Origin: Rotaria socialis
Lineage: Eukaryota > Rotifera > Eurotatoria > Philodinida > Philodinidae
Reading direction: 5' to 3'
Length of the DNA stretch: 64,000 nt
Assembly: GCA_905331475.1 (NCBI GenBank)
Contig: CAJNYU010000501.1
Location: 203,081 to 267,080 of the forward strand
The position numbers and the translations under genes were made by a program. Below, piece after piece: positions 1-11,970 of the stretch (positions within the stretch are counted from its first letter, which is position 1; every line of letters starts with the position of its first letter). The notes under the pieces were generated by a model. The model worked only from the letters and a program-made list of their open reading frames with translations. It made no database searches and was not told where the DNA came from.

Positions 1-160
1 TTTTAATTTCAACTGTCCCATTTAGAACAAATATTTTTATATTATGAAAAAATTTATCTGAATTAATTTTTTCATTCTCATTATGCTTTCCATGAGACAA
101 GACATCATAGAAGAAAAATTGATGATGACCTCAGAAGGACTCTTGTGTCGTTCTATTCTT

Positions 161-192
<32 letters not shown>

Positions 193-205
193 TTATTATA
201 GTTAC

Positions 206-2421
206 TTCGAAATCGGCATCAATTGATCTCATTCGACATAAAACTTTATTGTATTGGTTCATTTCATTGTGTCTGATAGCTTGTAAAACACTTTGATATG
301 ATTGAATTTCTTCTAAAGTTTTAAATTTAATTTCACGATTTAAGAAATCTAATTTTGTTTTTATCCATTTAAGAAGATCAGAAGCTAAACATGTATATTC
401 ATAGGATAGTTCACTTTCAAGATTGACCTAAAAATTATATGTATATGGAAGTAAACTATATTAAAATATCTATTCAATTATATATATATATATATAACAA
501 ACTCGATCGTGTTCTTCTTGAAATGGATGAATAGGTAGACTTGAACAAACTTTGTATAGATGTGCGATATATAATAAAATACTTTTTTCATCAGGCTCAT
601 CAGTGTCAACATCTGAAAGAAAAGAAAATTTTCTATTTTGCAATCTGTTTTCTTTGATTTAATGTTTTATTTACCTTCGGGATCAATTAATTGCATGATA
701 CTATAATGCTTTTGTGCAAAATCAAAAGCTCTAGCTAAATTATGTCGATTGGAATTACGATAGGCTTCTTGTATGTCGATTAATTGTGGACTTAAAAATA
801 AAAGCAACTTTAAAAAGGAAAAGAAACAGAAACGTTAAAAAAAACTAACTTATGACGATGAAGTATAGCAAGAAATGCACGGCCATTACGCCATGAACGC
901 GTAAAATCGTCAATATAGATTCCTGGATACCCTTGGCATTGTTGACGAGCCCATATTAATAACATGTTACGATAGGTTGATGGTATTTGATCAACTGATG
1001 ATCTTCGTTCAGTTTTAAAAGATACTTTTGTGGATTTCGCTTCAGTAGATGAAGTTGGTTCAGTGACTGGAGTGGGTGGTACTGTTTGTTTTGCATTGAT
1101 TGGAATGTTTTCTTCAGTCGGAGGTAGAGATATATCAGAAAACTAAAGATAAAATATTTTCAGTTAATGATTGGAATCATCTCTTCACAAGAGAAAATAT
1201 AAATAAAACCTAGGCATTACTCAAGCCGATCTATCGAATTCAAAGGTGAGCAGTTCTTTCTAATCTAATGCATTATTTTTCATGAATGGCAGTTTTATGC
1301 AAAACATTTTTTAAACTGATTCTTGAATAGAACTAATCAATGTTGTTTTTTCAATTAAAATCAAAACATGAAGTTTCGTCTCAGTGGAGCCTTTCTACTG
1401 GTAGATTACACGCAAGAACAAACAATGTGAGAGTCTCAGAAAATATTTATTATTGGATTCAAGTCAATAGTATCTTTGTAATCATTCTGAAGCATTTTTT
1501 CCCATTGCGTAATTACTCATTCATACATTGTGATAGTATTTATATTTTGTAAATCTTCTATTCATAATATTATATCAAAAAATCTTCATTTAGTAGATAT
1601 AAATAAATGTCACAAATTATACATTCACTCTTGGCATAAACATTCAAAGAATAGTTAAGAATTCATTGAATATCGTTATCATAATTTGGCCAATAGTACG
1701 AGACTAGCTCTCTCATTTTCCAATACTATTGCTTCACTTATGAACGTCGCTTGATTAGTAACTCATAAATTCGCTTGTTCAACAGAATAGTATTAAAACA
1801 GTTGCTTTATTAGACTTACTTGAAAATGAAGAATTATACGCCAAATCAGACCTAATGTTAATTTAGGATTTCCATTTACTAATTCCTCGGGACGAATATT
1901 CACCAAACGAATCTATAAAAAAAAACAATATTTTTGGAAAAACAGTGTTTAAAAAACTAAAATTTGTCTTTATATATTTACATTATGATGTTGTTCGAGG
2001 CATTTTAAACACTGTTCAATATTTTGTAAAGAATGAAATTTAGACGTACCACGTTCACGAGGCTAAATAAGTAGTAAAATTTTTATTTATTAATTCTTGC
2101 AATTTTTATTTTTGAACTTACAAGAGGTTGATTAGTAAATATTTCTAATAAAGAAATGAGTATATGTCCATCTCTTAAATCAAGAAATAAATCATCAACA
2201 TGTAAGCCTTGACGTTTGGATAAATGAAAATTGATCCATTTTGTAAATGTCTTTTTTTGTACTGCATCACGTTGATCAGCTACTTTTAAAACACGTCGAT
2301 CAGCTGGATCCAAAGCAAAAACCGATATTGGCTTTTCTAATATCCAATCTTCATCATCAATCTCATTAAATATATTATTATTATTATTTATATTCTCTTC
2401 ATCATCCACAATCATCTCCAT
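206..2421 (-). CDS. Spectraplakin (dystonin/MACF1/Shot-like), N-terminal actin-binding part, 3' end off window
   Basis: Large cytoskeletal linker that binds F-actin through paired calponin-homology (CH) domains. Seven exons are readable on the minus strand: 2421-2122, 2062-1982, 1912-1820, 1142-850, 790-675, 612-503 and 427-206. All have GT-AG borders and the frame closes across every junction (405 codons). CH1 is about residues 51-158, with '[13 protein letters not shown]', '[15 protein letters not shown]' and '[18 protein letters not shown]'. A low-complexity Ser/Thr/Pro linker (about 163-212) follows, then CH2 (about 215-316; '[13 protein letters not shown]', '[13 protein letters not shown]'), then the start of the spectrin/plakin region ('[15 protein letters not shown]'). 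The CH1 and CH2 wording fits plectin/dystonin/MACF better than beta-spectrin or alpha-actinin. The next exon toward position 1 could not be resolved through the TA tract at 162-184. The start at 2421 is the first ATG before an acidic, Asn-rich leader. Paralogue assignment is uncertain. Confidence 0.85.
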
Positions 2422-2827
2422 CTGTATCTAGAATATGAAATGAAAACAACCCTGAATACAAATAAACAAGAAACATGGCGCAGTTGGTGCCAGATAAACA
2501 AAATGGCTTTGATTTAATTCGAATAGAAAAACGAAATGCGTATTTATTATTATTCATTGTCTTCATCTAAATATGCATTATTAAGAACATTTTATTCATT
2601 TACTTACATCACCTTTTCTCTTTTTTTTCTTCTTAATCGTATATGTCCAATTTAACATGTCTCATTTTCAAGACAGACATTGTTAAAAGAAAGAGAAAAA
2701 AGGGTATAAGCTCTATGGTATCGTTGGTGACTCGTTCAATCATTCATTCGTCTGCTGCTCAATTTATTTTGAAAGAAAAAACGAGTTGTACTAAGCAAAC
2801 CGAGAGGTGGCACTGGTACACACGTGC

Positions 2828-2860
<33 letters not shown>

Positions 2861-5800
2861 GTCATTATATATGTATATATCGTGTATCGAGAAGACGAAA
2901 AAACAAGTAGTGCAAAGAGAAGCACTTAGACCCATGGAGTGAATGATGAGAATTAAACCAATACGATCAGTCCGATTTGAATGTTGACAACAGATTTTTC
3001 TTTCTTATCGGTATTCGATCAACTGATTCATAAAAAAGAACAAAAGCGATAGAATAAGTGTTGAGCACTGATGGCGTGTCGTACTAACGAAAAGAAAAAA
3101 GAAACCATATTGGTTTTAAATAAATATAACGTTCTATGAGGATGATATATGTTGACAATTTTAGTTCGAGGGAAACATTGAAACTGAGTGTTTTTTTTTC
3201 TTTGCAACATAAAAAGCTTTTCTTTTCTTTTTCTTCTATACGAATATTAATGATGATATGATGACTTTATAACAATACAAACAGTTTTCAAAGGATTCCA
3301 TATTCGTCGCGTTTCAATGGCGAATGTACAAAGTGAAACTATAAAAGCAGAAACAACTGCCTTGAGATAATTAGCCTTCTAAACTCTCTATGCGTTTTAA
3401 TATAAAATGATCATAAAAAGACAAGCTAATTTTTTTCTTAAATAAAAACATGAACTTATAAACGAATTGATATAGTGTTACATATTCTATTAACAGTAAG
3501 GATACATTTTACATATATGATTACAAGTATCAAACAATCGCGACGGATCTAATAACCACTCTCGATTGAAACAATGATATATCCAGTTTTCGAAAGCATC
3601 CTATCGTATATTGAATTGTACCTATTTAGTTACACTTTCGTTTAATTTTAACACTCGGTGAAACCGTATAGGAGTTCAAACTGTACACCATGCAACTGTA
3701 TATTCTAAAGTTAAGCTATATAAAGTTCTTGTTGAAACTCAATTCAATTGTGTCTATTAAATAATTCTCGTGAACATTTTTTTTATGTTGAACAGCTTAC
3801 CATTTTGAATAGTCCGTGTGAATTTTGGCTTTTGTAATGCTTTAATTTATTCGACCTGTCTCCACAGAATGAAGCCAATTAAACGTGAAACATTTTCAGA
3901 TATTGCACAGCATCGAGCTCTATCGAAATAGTAATTGATTGTCCATTGAATAGGAGTGCATCGAAGTAAAACCAGTACATTGATAGTTAAAGAAGATCAG
4001 TGTTTTTCGATTTCTAAGTGTAATAGGGTATATCGATTCTATGGCGAATGCTCTTGAAATGAGAGCTCTCCTATGTGTTAATAATAGATCGCCAATACGT
4101 TCTTATTTGACATATAAAATGCTTTGAAAAATAACTAGAAAAGCTTTTCCGTTCGAATCCTTAGAGAATATAATGAAAATAAAGTCTTTTTTTCTTTTTC
4201 TTCGTTTTTGTGCTTGTCATGAATGTAGATTCTGAATAGTAAAGTATGATTAATATGTAAAGCTGTGAAACATCGAACTACGTGTTTCGTTATCTCGTGA
4301 GAAATGAGAAACTTTCCATGTCCCTCATCGTCCTGTTTTACCTATTCAGAAAATAGAGAATTTTTTCAAATTCATACATGTCAAATCACAGAGTATAGTG
4401 AACTTATTATTAACACATTTTAGTTTTCTCATGTAAAATAAAATATTTACCCCAAGATCAGTACATATTGCGCGTGGTTATAATTTTAAAAAATAACCTT
4501 TTCTCAATATTGATGTACTGATTTTATTCTGGTGTACTTCTATTCAAAGGACAATAAATTGGTATTACTACATAATTCGATGATGCGTAATTACTAGAAA
4601 CGTTTTACGTTTGATTGCTCTTTGTCCTAAGGGTTAATGTTGAGTAAACGGAATCATCGTGAAAGATAAACATTGCAACGGCTGTTGAAAATAGTAAAGT
4701 TTTTTTCTTAATATTAATTGAATTTTCTTAAAACTATTGAAGTGCACACGTATAAACAGTTTCAGCAAGCTGAGTTATGAAGTTCATTCATAATACAAGA
4801 GATTTGCAGAGTGAAACTGGAAGCTGATACAAACTGCGAAAAGTTCTTTTTGGATTAGTAAACATATTACCTTTCTTTTTTCGAATTACTTGCTAATGGC
4901 AATCTCTACTCGATATTTCGCTTTTTTTATTATGTCAGAATTTATTCATGAATCTATTAAGAAACGAATGTTTGTTCATTACTTCACACATAGAAGAAAC
5001 AGACTGCTTACTTTACACGTATAAAAATACTTGAATGGTTCTTTCTGATGTAATTCTAACATTGAATAGAAAAACAACATTCTTCGCAATCACTTTAATT
5101 ACCATTCTAGAAAAAAAACTTTTTTCTTACTGACTCTAATCTGATTAGATTGTAGTTCTTGTAATATGAACTAAATCCTGTACTTTATTTTCTAGTGTAA
5201 ACAACGATTACCCACCTATGGATCGTTCGACAAGCGCCGAGTTACTCCAGAAAATTGTGTCACTCGTTCAACTATGCCATGAGGATTAATAATAATAATA
5301 AATACTAACGAAATAGAAACATTTCTGTAACTAAAGAAATGTAGTGATAAATACTGTTGTTCTAATAGTCTATATATCAAAAGTTACATATTAATCGTCT
5401 AGAACTATAACAAAACAAAATACAATCTGAGTATTGCTAGTGCTGCTTTACCTTGATATTTACATTAAACCATCCAAGATGAAAAAGACAAATGTAGAAA
5501 AATAACAAACAACAAAACACATCATCCGATATAGCTGAGCGATACATAACTACGTTTACCAATGAAATAATCAATGGAATTCTAAGCAAATCATTTCAAT
5601 GATATCATAGTTTTCCGAACAAATTACTCTTGGTGATTCAATTAAATATATTCGAATATTAATTTTCCAAAGGGAAAACTGTTTGTCAATATTTTGTAGA
5701 TTAGAAATCATTCAATCTGTATAAATAAAACTATTCCTTATTTACAAGATTTTTTTCATGCCACTAATCATAGCTCAAATAGAACAATCATGATTTAATA

Positions 5801-7217
5801 TTTATTTATTTATTAGCATATCATACATCAAGAACTAAATGCAAAAGATCGAAGTCTCGAATGGATGTTGATATCAACACCGTGTAGTAACCACGAACAG
5901 TCGCAAAACTGGTACTAAAAGAAAACATCGTTGGAAGTTAAACTATAACCAAATTCATGCAAAGTATAGGTTATCAATCCCATCCNGGGGCTTAAGATTA
6001 AGCACTAATATACATGGATCTTACGTAATAGAACAGGCAACTATAAGATTACAAACCATTTTATGATGCGGAAGAAGTTCTAACTGTGAAGAATATTTCA
6101 CAAAAATGATAAATCGTTCTTGAATAAAAATTGTATACATTAGGTAGGCTGAGTAATAATCTCTCACTCTAGTGGAAATTGTTCGTCTAGTTTTTTCTGT
6201 GGTTGCAGTGCTGCTCTACTTATATATGCTTTCTTTTAATTGAATGTCTTACATTCTATTAGAATAAATAAAATACAAAGATCTAAAATATTTACGAAAC
6301 ACTACCTTCGGTGAACTTTCTTGCTTAACGTAAAGTTCAAAACAAAACGCACACATTGTAAAATAGCAGTAATTCTACAACAATAACTAAAAAGGGTAAA
6401 CTCTTTTTATGGTATTCATAGCTCATGTGTGCCTACACAATATGCATTGTCTCGGCTAAAAAGCGATTTATCATTTAGAAGACTTCCTTCGTAACCATAC
6501 AAATGAATGATGATGCAAAAAGAACGGTTGGTTATTCTGTCATACATTTATCTAGTCTTAACGTTAATGCTTAAAAATACATTCGGACGATTTCACGTCA
6601 GGGAGTGTCTACAGCCGTTCCTAAAATCGTGTTAATGTGACACACGTGCAAGCCAACATTTAAGTTACACAATCTCATACGAAATTTTAATACTACAGTA
6701 GAGGGAAAAGGACCGATGGTTGAATCATTGATGAGTAAGGCTTCTTTCTCTAAACGAAAAAAAGAAGACAAAAATATTAACATGCTGATCGTTGCATGCA
6801 ATTTACGGCCAATTAATTAATCATGCATGATTAAATTGATGAGAAATACACGTGTTCACGTAGACAATTACAATATAATACATACAGTATACTTGATTAG
6901 TGTTAAAGAATGATGGCTGATGCAAGGAGGGGGAAATTTTCCATCACCGGGTGTTAGTTAATTAGTTAAAAGTGATCTATAACAAGCAGAGAACGAGAGA
7001 TAAGAATAGTAGAAATCAAAACAAACTTGAGTTGCTCAGTTGTTATACGTAATCGATATTTATTTTATGTTATTTTATTTTATTTAGGTTTTTTTTATTC
7101 TTTTCATCAATATCGAACTGTTGTTTTTTTTTTCGCTATAACAATTAAAAGTAAAATAACAAGGAAAAAAGATTTTTCTTTTGTTTCGATGTTATCTTTT
7201 TTTGTCTCTCTCTCTTG
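2422..7217. other. Gene-free interval
   Basis: No reading frame here resembles a known protein; all are under about 75 codons and AT-rich. It holds a TA microsatellite (2834-2860) and one ambiguous base (N) at 5986. It separates the 5' end of the spectraplakin from the 3' end of RPL13A, so spectraplakin promoter elements probably lie near 2422-3000, but none is recognisable. Confidence 0.6.
2834..2860. repeat. TA dinucleotide microsatellite
   Basis: Uninterrupted TA tract about 27 bp long, roughly 410 bp upstream of the spectraplakin start codon. Similar short TA tracts lie in spectraplakin introns at 162-184 and 479-496. Confidence 0.9.
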
Positions 7218-7951
7218 TTAGAGTTGATAACCATATTTTTGAAGTACGGCAAGATGTTTAGCAACTTGTGGCTTTGAAGCTAATTTTGCTTTAGCACTTG
7301 TTTTAAGTTTTTTCAATTCACATTGTCTTAAATGATAATGCTTAGCTTTGATTTTTCGTTTCTTTTCTAATGTTGCAACAACGGTTTGATATTGCCAACC
7401 GACTTCAGTTGATAAGCGGCCAAGTTCAGTGAAACGACGTCTGGGTTTTAAACGTAACGTACGTAATGCACTTGGAACAACTAAACGTTTTTTTTTATCA
7501 TAGGGTGTTGGAATACCTTCAAATGCACGTAGACGAACTAACGCTTGTTTACCACGTTCAGTTTTATGTGGTACCATTCCACGTACAATACGTGTAAAGA
7601 TTTTTGATGGTGCACGGAAATGAAATGGGCCACGTGCGGGATTAATGTTACATCGTTTACGAAGAAATTCCAAATATTTAAGTTTATTTCGATAAAACGA
7701 TCCACTTATGTTGAGACCTTCACATCGTACAACAACAACACTATGACCTTGCAATATTGTTTTAGCTACTGTTGCTGCTAAACGACCAATTAAGTGACCA
7801 CGACCATCGATAAGTATGGACTGAGCGCGGAAACCAACTGGTTGCATCTAGAATCATCACATGAATAGATATGAAGAGAATCATATAAATTTATTAAGCT
7901 TTCTACAAAAGAACTTACAGCTTTTTTGCGTGCAAGAATTGTTTTTGGCAT
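7218..7951 (-). CDS. RPL13A: 60S ribosomal protein L13A (uL13)
   Basis: Structural protein of the large ribosomal subunit. Two exons: 7951-7919 (11 codons) and 7847-7218, separated by a 71-bp GT-AG intron; the product is 220 aa (human is 203). Family signatures are plain: '[14 protein letters not shown]', '[19 protein letters not shown]', '[13 protein letters not shown]', '[11 protein letters not shown]', '[11 protein letters not shown]' and '[13 protein letters not shown]'. Exon 1 adds a short basic leader ([11 protein letters not shown]), and exon 2 itself opens with an ATG. Translation could therefore start at 7951 or 7847; I prefer 7951 because the frame is open across the splice. The Lys/Arg-rich C-terminus is typical of uL13. 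Confidence 0.95.
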
Positions 7952-7986
7952 ATTTGATATTTTCTTGTTGATCTAAAACGATAACT
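7952..7986 (-). promoter_or_regulatory. Possible spliced 5' leader acceptor of RPL13A
   Basis: On the minus strand a pyrimidine-rich TTTTCTTTCTAG ends at 7987, 35 bp before the RPL13A ATG, and looks like a splice acceptor. It could join an untranslated first exon or, since rotifers use spliced-leader trans-splicing, receive a leader. Which one cannot be told from sequence alone. Confidence 0.35.
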
Positions 7987-8802
7987 CTAGAAAGAAAAGA
8001 AAAACTATTTCTTTTTGTAATTAATAAATTATGAGATATTGATAGTGTTCGTTTTTCAGGTACGTTACTGTTTGGTACTCTCGCATAAATATTGATGCTA
8101 TTCTGTCTAGTAGTATTGATATCAGGCAAAAGCAAGATCACATTTTTATACGATGAACTATCACTACTGATGTACTGTTTTTGACACAATAATTACTTTC
8201 ACGCCGAGCTGTGCGAATTGCAACAATCAATCTTGTGACTATACTAACAGCGAACATGTAAAAATAACAACCATATTCATTCTTTCCACATATTACTTGT
8301 GGAAAAATAGATTCAACGAAAATGAAATTATACGAACTCTATTTTAGAAAAATATTTGTTCCTCTAACTACAAAACTACTGATTGGTTCAATGTAACCGT
8401 ATGTTGAAACCAAGAATTCCTATGTCTCCATTAAATTCCAATTCATATCCGTTTTAATCGATTTCTAAATCTCGTTGTTCTCATTCAACAGAAAAAAATA
8501 ATTTTGTAAACAAAAGTAACAAAACAACATGCATTAATTTATTTTCTCATCATCTTATTGGTTTAATTTCGACCAAGTAAAATATTAATATGCATTGAAG
8601 AAAAAATTAATCATGACTCAATAGCAATTTTCTATTTGTGAAATAAATAACCAATCCGATTTCGTCATTGATGGATTTCTTGCACCTCTAACATTGAGCG
8701 CATATCTCCCATTTACAGGTTTCCTTTCTTGAATTCAATTCATTTTCTTGAATTTTATATTTTACATTTAATAAAAAGAGTTCATTTTCTTAAATATAAA
8801 TA
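7987..8802. other. Gene-free interval upstream of RPL13A
   Basis: AT-rich, with no supported coding frame. A 102-codon frame on the minus strand directly upstream of RPL13A has no recognisable motif and is probably chance. The RPL13A promoter should lie here, but no core element is visible. Confidence 0.5.
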
Positions 8803-9151
8803 CCCTAGTCGAACTTTTTTATTCATGCGCTTGCCAAGACTTGAGTTCTAAATGTGCCCATAGTGCATGACGTTTTTGCTGAAGACAACCGCTTGAATGT
8901 TTGCATGAGTTACAAAAAAATGCAACTATAAATTTTTATTAAAAGTTGAGTTATTTTGAACGTAAATTTAAAAAGTTCTTTAATAACAGAAACGCTTAGA
9001 TAAAAACTCAAGCGCATGAGCAAGAAGTTTAAGAACTTGAGCTCACTGAACGGCCTCATGTCTTGCCTCAAGATGCGCCCATAGTTCTTGACTTTCTTGA
9101 TCAAGAGAGTCAAGAGTTATATGCGCTTGCAAAAATAAAGTTCGACTAGGG
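8803..9151. mobile_element. Palindromic MITE-like element (CCCTAGTCGAAC termini)
   Basis: A 349-bp segment bounded by inverted termini of about 30 bp: CCCTAGTCGAACTTT at 8803 and its reverse complement ending at 9151, both followed inward by a GCGCTTG / CAAGCGC motif. The interior is filled with variants of CTTGAG, CAAGAC and GCGC words in both orientations. It has no coding capacity. I see no clear target-site duplication, so the superfamily is unassigned. Confidence 0.65.
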
Positions 9152-9879
9152 CAGTTATTACTACTGAATTTTCATATACGAAAAAAGCATGTCTGTGCCA
9201 TCTATGGAAGAACGCTTTGAGAAAGACCGAACGAATTGAATCTCATGCTGATTCCAATACATCCTAGATATCAGTACTGGGGCCTAATCAGCAATTTAAG
9301 GGTGATGAGGCTCAGTCCCCACAGTATGACTGACTACATTCAGGTGCTCACCAATTTATATTTGCGTGGAGATTCATTTCATGAAACTTACAATCATGAC
9401 ATCGAAATCAAGTTAAAAGATTCATTTGGGTATGGGTGTAGGGTGTGCGTATAGATTGATAATGCTCAAACCGAAAAACCGACACCCAAGATGAAAAATT
9501 GAGACTTCCGTAATCCGGGACTGAAGTGTGAGTACAGGTAGCCTTTTCCCTCTTTCCTGCACAATGTACTCATACTCACACCCTGACAAAGTCTTGAGCA
9601 TGTATAAATATTATTTACTTAAATGCGTAAATAATACATGAAAATTTTATACTATCAATCTAGCGCAAAGATGATTTCATCGTCTCGATCTCGTCCTAGA
9701 AAACGTCTGTCTTTTTCTGATACTGTATGTATGTTTATATTGAATCAATTCTATGTATATGCTACAGTGAATTAACAATAACAATAATAGTAAAAATAAA
9801 ATCAGTTATCGAGTAAAAATGGATAAATTGTTTTAAATTAATTTTATATTTGAATCGAAGAATGTAACAAGCTAATGAG
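9152..9879. other. Gene-free interval, GTGTGGG-like motifs
   Basis: No supported gene. Between about 9425 and 9610 there are loosely inverted GGGTGTGGGTGT / ACTCACACCC motifs with TGCTCAA / TTGAGCA nearby. They may mark another decayed word-type repeat, but the boundaries are not clear enough to call. Confidence 0.4.
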
Positions 9880-10960
9880 TCATTGTTTGTGTGTAACTGT
9901 TTTATCTTTTCTGTTTTCATCGTGTGTAACTTCATTGGAAAGATCTGATAATCTAGCAGAGATTGTTGTTGGTATTTCTTTACTTTCATTGGGTAAATTA
10001 ATCGATAATTTCTTGATTGGTATAGAAGATTTGTTAGTTTGACAAAACCTAGACTCCTTAGAAGAAAAAAGTTGAACGAAAAGCTGTTGAAATCTGTTTA
10101 GCATGTCTTCTACTGTTGTCTCATCAAATAAGTCCTGTAAGCATATAAATCTGCACACACGTTTTCTATCTTGTAAGGCTGGATTGTACAGGAATGTCAA
10201 TCCACCATCAACGTCTGCCATTTCAAATGTTTGTTCTAATGGTAGTTTTTTAAAGATTGCCTCGTTTAAATATAAATCATACGCATGAGAAGGAATGGTG
10301 ATAAAATTTATTGCTGCCTGAAGACATGGAGCATTTATCATGTTTGATCGGAATCATGAAGAATATTTTACAAGGAATAATGAGAATGTTCTACAATTGA
10401 TAAATGCATATTTCGTACATGTTTGACAACTTCATTGAATGGCCAATCAGAATCAAGCAGAATATATTAGGGTACTTCTGCAAAAAACATTCCAACAATA
10501 TTCATAAATTCTGTTCTATACCTGTTAGCATCGATACATGTGATACAAAGATCAGTCTGCTCGTGAGTTAGTTTGAAGAGAAAGACGCAGACTATGGCCA
10601 GTACCACTTGAAAGAGTGTGTGCCTATGTTCAGAGACATAATTTAGAAGTGCCGTGCAAAAATCCTCATTGAAACTGATTTGAGCAGTAGACCCGCAACC
10701 AGATCGTTGCTCAGTTAAGGCAACCTGTCGATCCATTGAAAGTGGCAATGAACATCTGAGATCATGTTCTTACAGTTGTCTGTGTCAGAAGTCACGTGAT
10801 AATGACATACCCATTTGATACTCATAAATAGAATGATCGCTATAGTTCAGTACGTCATAGTCAACTGGTAATTTGCCTCATAAGCTCCAAGCAAATCGCC
10901 AAAGAAAATTAGCAAAAGAAACTCTGTTAAATGCTGCATGACGAAGAGATTCTTCTAGGG
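9880..10960 (-). pseudogene. NRPS condensation-domain fragment, broken by stops and a frameshift
   Basis: Reading the minus strand downward from about 10900, successive blocks match the order of a non-ribosomal peptide synthetase condensation domain. First comes a block like the 'L.YADYAVWQ' region (here LNYSDHSIYEYQM, about 10860-10800). Next is 10748-10467, with 'LPLSMDRQVA', 'TLFQVVLAIVCVFL' and 'MNIVGMFFAEVP' (family: 'IGFFVNTLP'). Then 10341-9880 has 'DLFDETTVEDMLNRFQQLF', like the end of the domain. Stop codons interrupt the first block, the 10466-10341 linker has at least three more, and the last block is in a different frame. The HHxxxDG active-site half and the adenylation domain are not seen. 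This is a dead fragment of a gene type usually bacterial or fungal, and reported as horizontally acquired in bdelloid rotifers. Confidence 0.7.
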
Positions 10961-11970
10961 AGAGTTGACTAGGGCTTGATTTGATGAAGCTGGTTTTCTT
11001 TGTTCTAATGGCTGATATTGTAAATTGGAATTTCCCATTTTCGTTGATGTTGGATAAGTGGATTGGATTCTAAAATTGCCTAAATTTTGGGAATTATTTG
11101 TTTGTGTTTGAGATGCATTGGTATCAAATGATCTTTTTTGTTGTGCAGCATGACTACTTGCATTTTTATATGTAATATGAATTGTGGATGGTAAATGATA
11201 ACGATCAATTGCTTCATTATGGGATATATCAACTGTATTTGTAGATTATGCTTGAACACGTTGTAAAGATGTATGTGATACAGATTGTGCTATTGATTGC
11301 ACATTTTTTTTGTGGATTGTCGACGATGCAGTTTAATTGAATGATGTATTAGTGCTATAATTTTGAGTGCTAATGCATAAATGTTGTTGTAGTAATTGTT
11401 CATTATCAATTGATGTTGGCTGTGGCGATTGACTTGTATTAGAAAATTGAGAAGCAACATTCTGTGACGAAGATGGTGATGATGCAACTAATATTGTTGG
11501 TGGTATAAGTAATGGTGATGACCGTATAGCATTAGGTGTTATAATGTTGGTGACTGTTCGTACTTGTGAACTATGAGCATGATTATCACTCACCAAATTT
11601 TGAATCAGTTTAAAGCTGATGATCGACTATGAGTATGTGGTAATTTATCGGCTAAAACGTGTGCTTCTGGAATTAACAAATGATTATTCATTGACTGTGT
11701 TGACATCAATGGTAATGGTTGAGTTGAATGTGATGTTGATTGATTATTATTAATTTGTGAGCGTACTATCGCAAGCTCTGATTTCAAACGATTAATTTCT
11801 TCTTGTGCTTGAAGACGTTGTGACCAAAGAATTGCAGAGTTTTCGATTTCAACGGAGTGACTTGGAAATAGGTCTAGAATCTGTGCTGACGAATGCTCGT
11901 GTAGATCTTGATTTTTTAACACGTGCAAGACGATGGGAAAATATTTGTAATTGATCTCGAATATGTTCAT
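10961..11970 (-). pseudogene. Low-complexity Ser/Gln/Asn-rich ORF remnants
   Basis: Minus-strand open stretches at 11970-11605 (121 codons; a short coiled-coil-like part 'LQAQEEINRLKSELAIVRS') and 11596-11333 (87 codons, Ser/Pro/Gln/Asn-rich) lie in different frames. Further Ser/Gln-rich open sequence runs toward 11000. They look like one decayed low-complexity protein broken by shifts. Whether it belonged to the NRPS fragment immediately downstream is unknown. A strong GTGAGT at the junction near 11587 could instead be a donor site. Confidence 0.3.

Noticed and set aside
1340-1552. 70-codon plus-strand frame within the spectraplakin locus
   Set aside because: Lies in an intron of the minus-strand gene; no similarity.
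4151-4160. GTTCGAATCC as a tRNA B box
   Set aside because: No A box, anticodon arm or acceptor pairing within 80 bp upstream.
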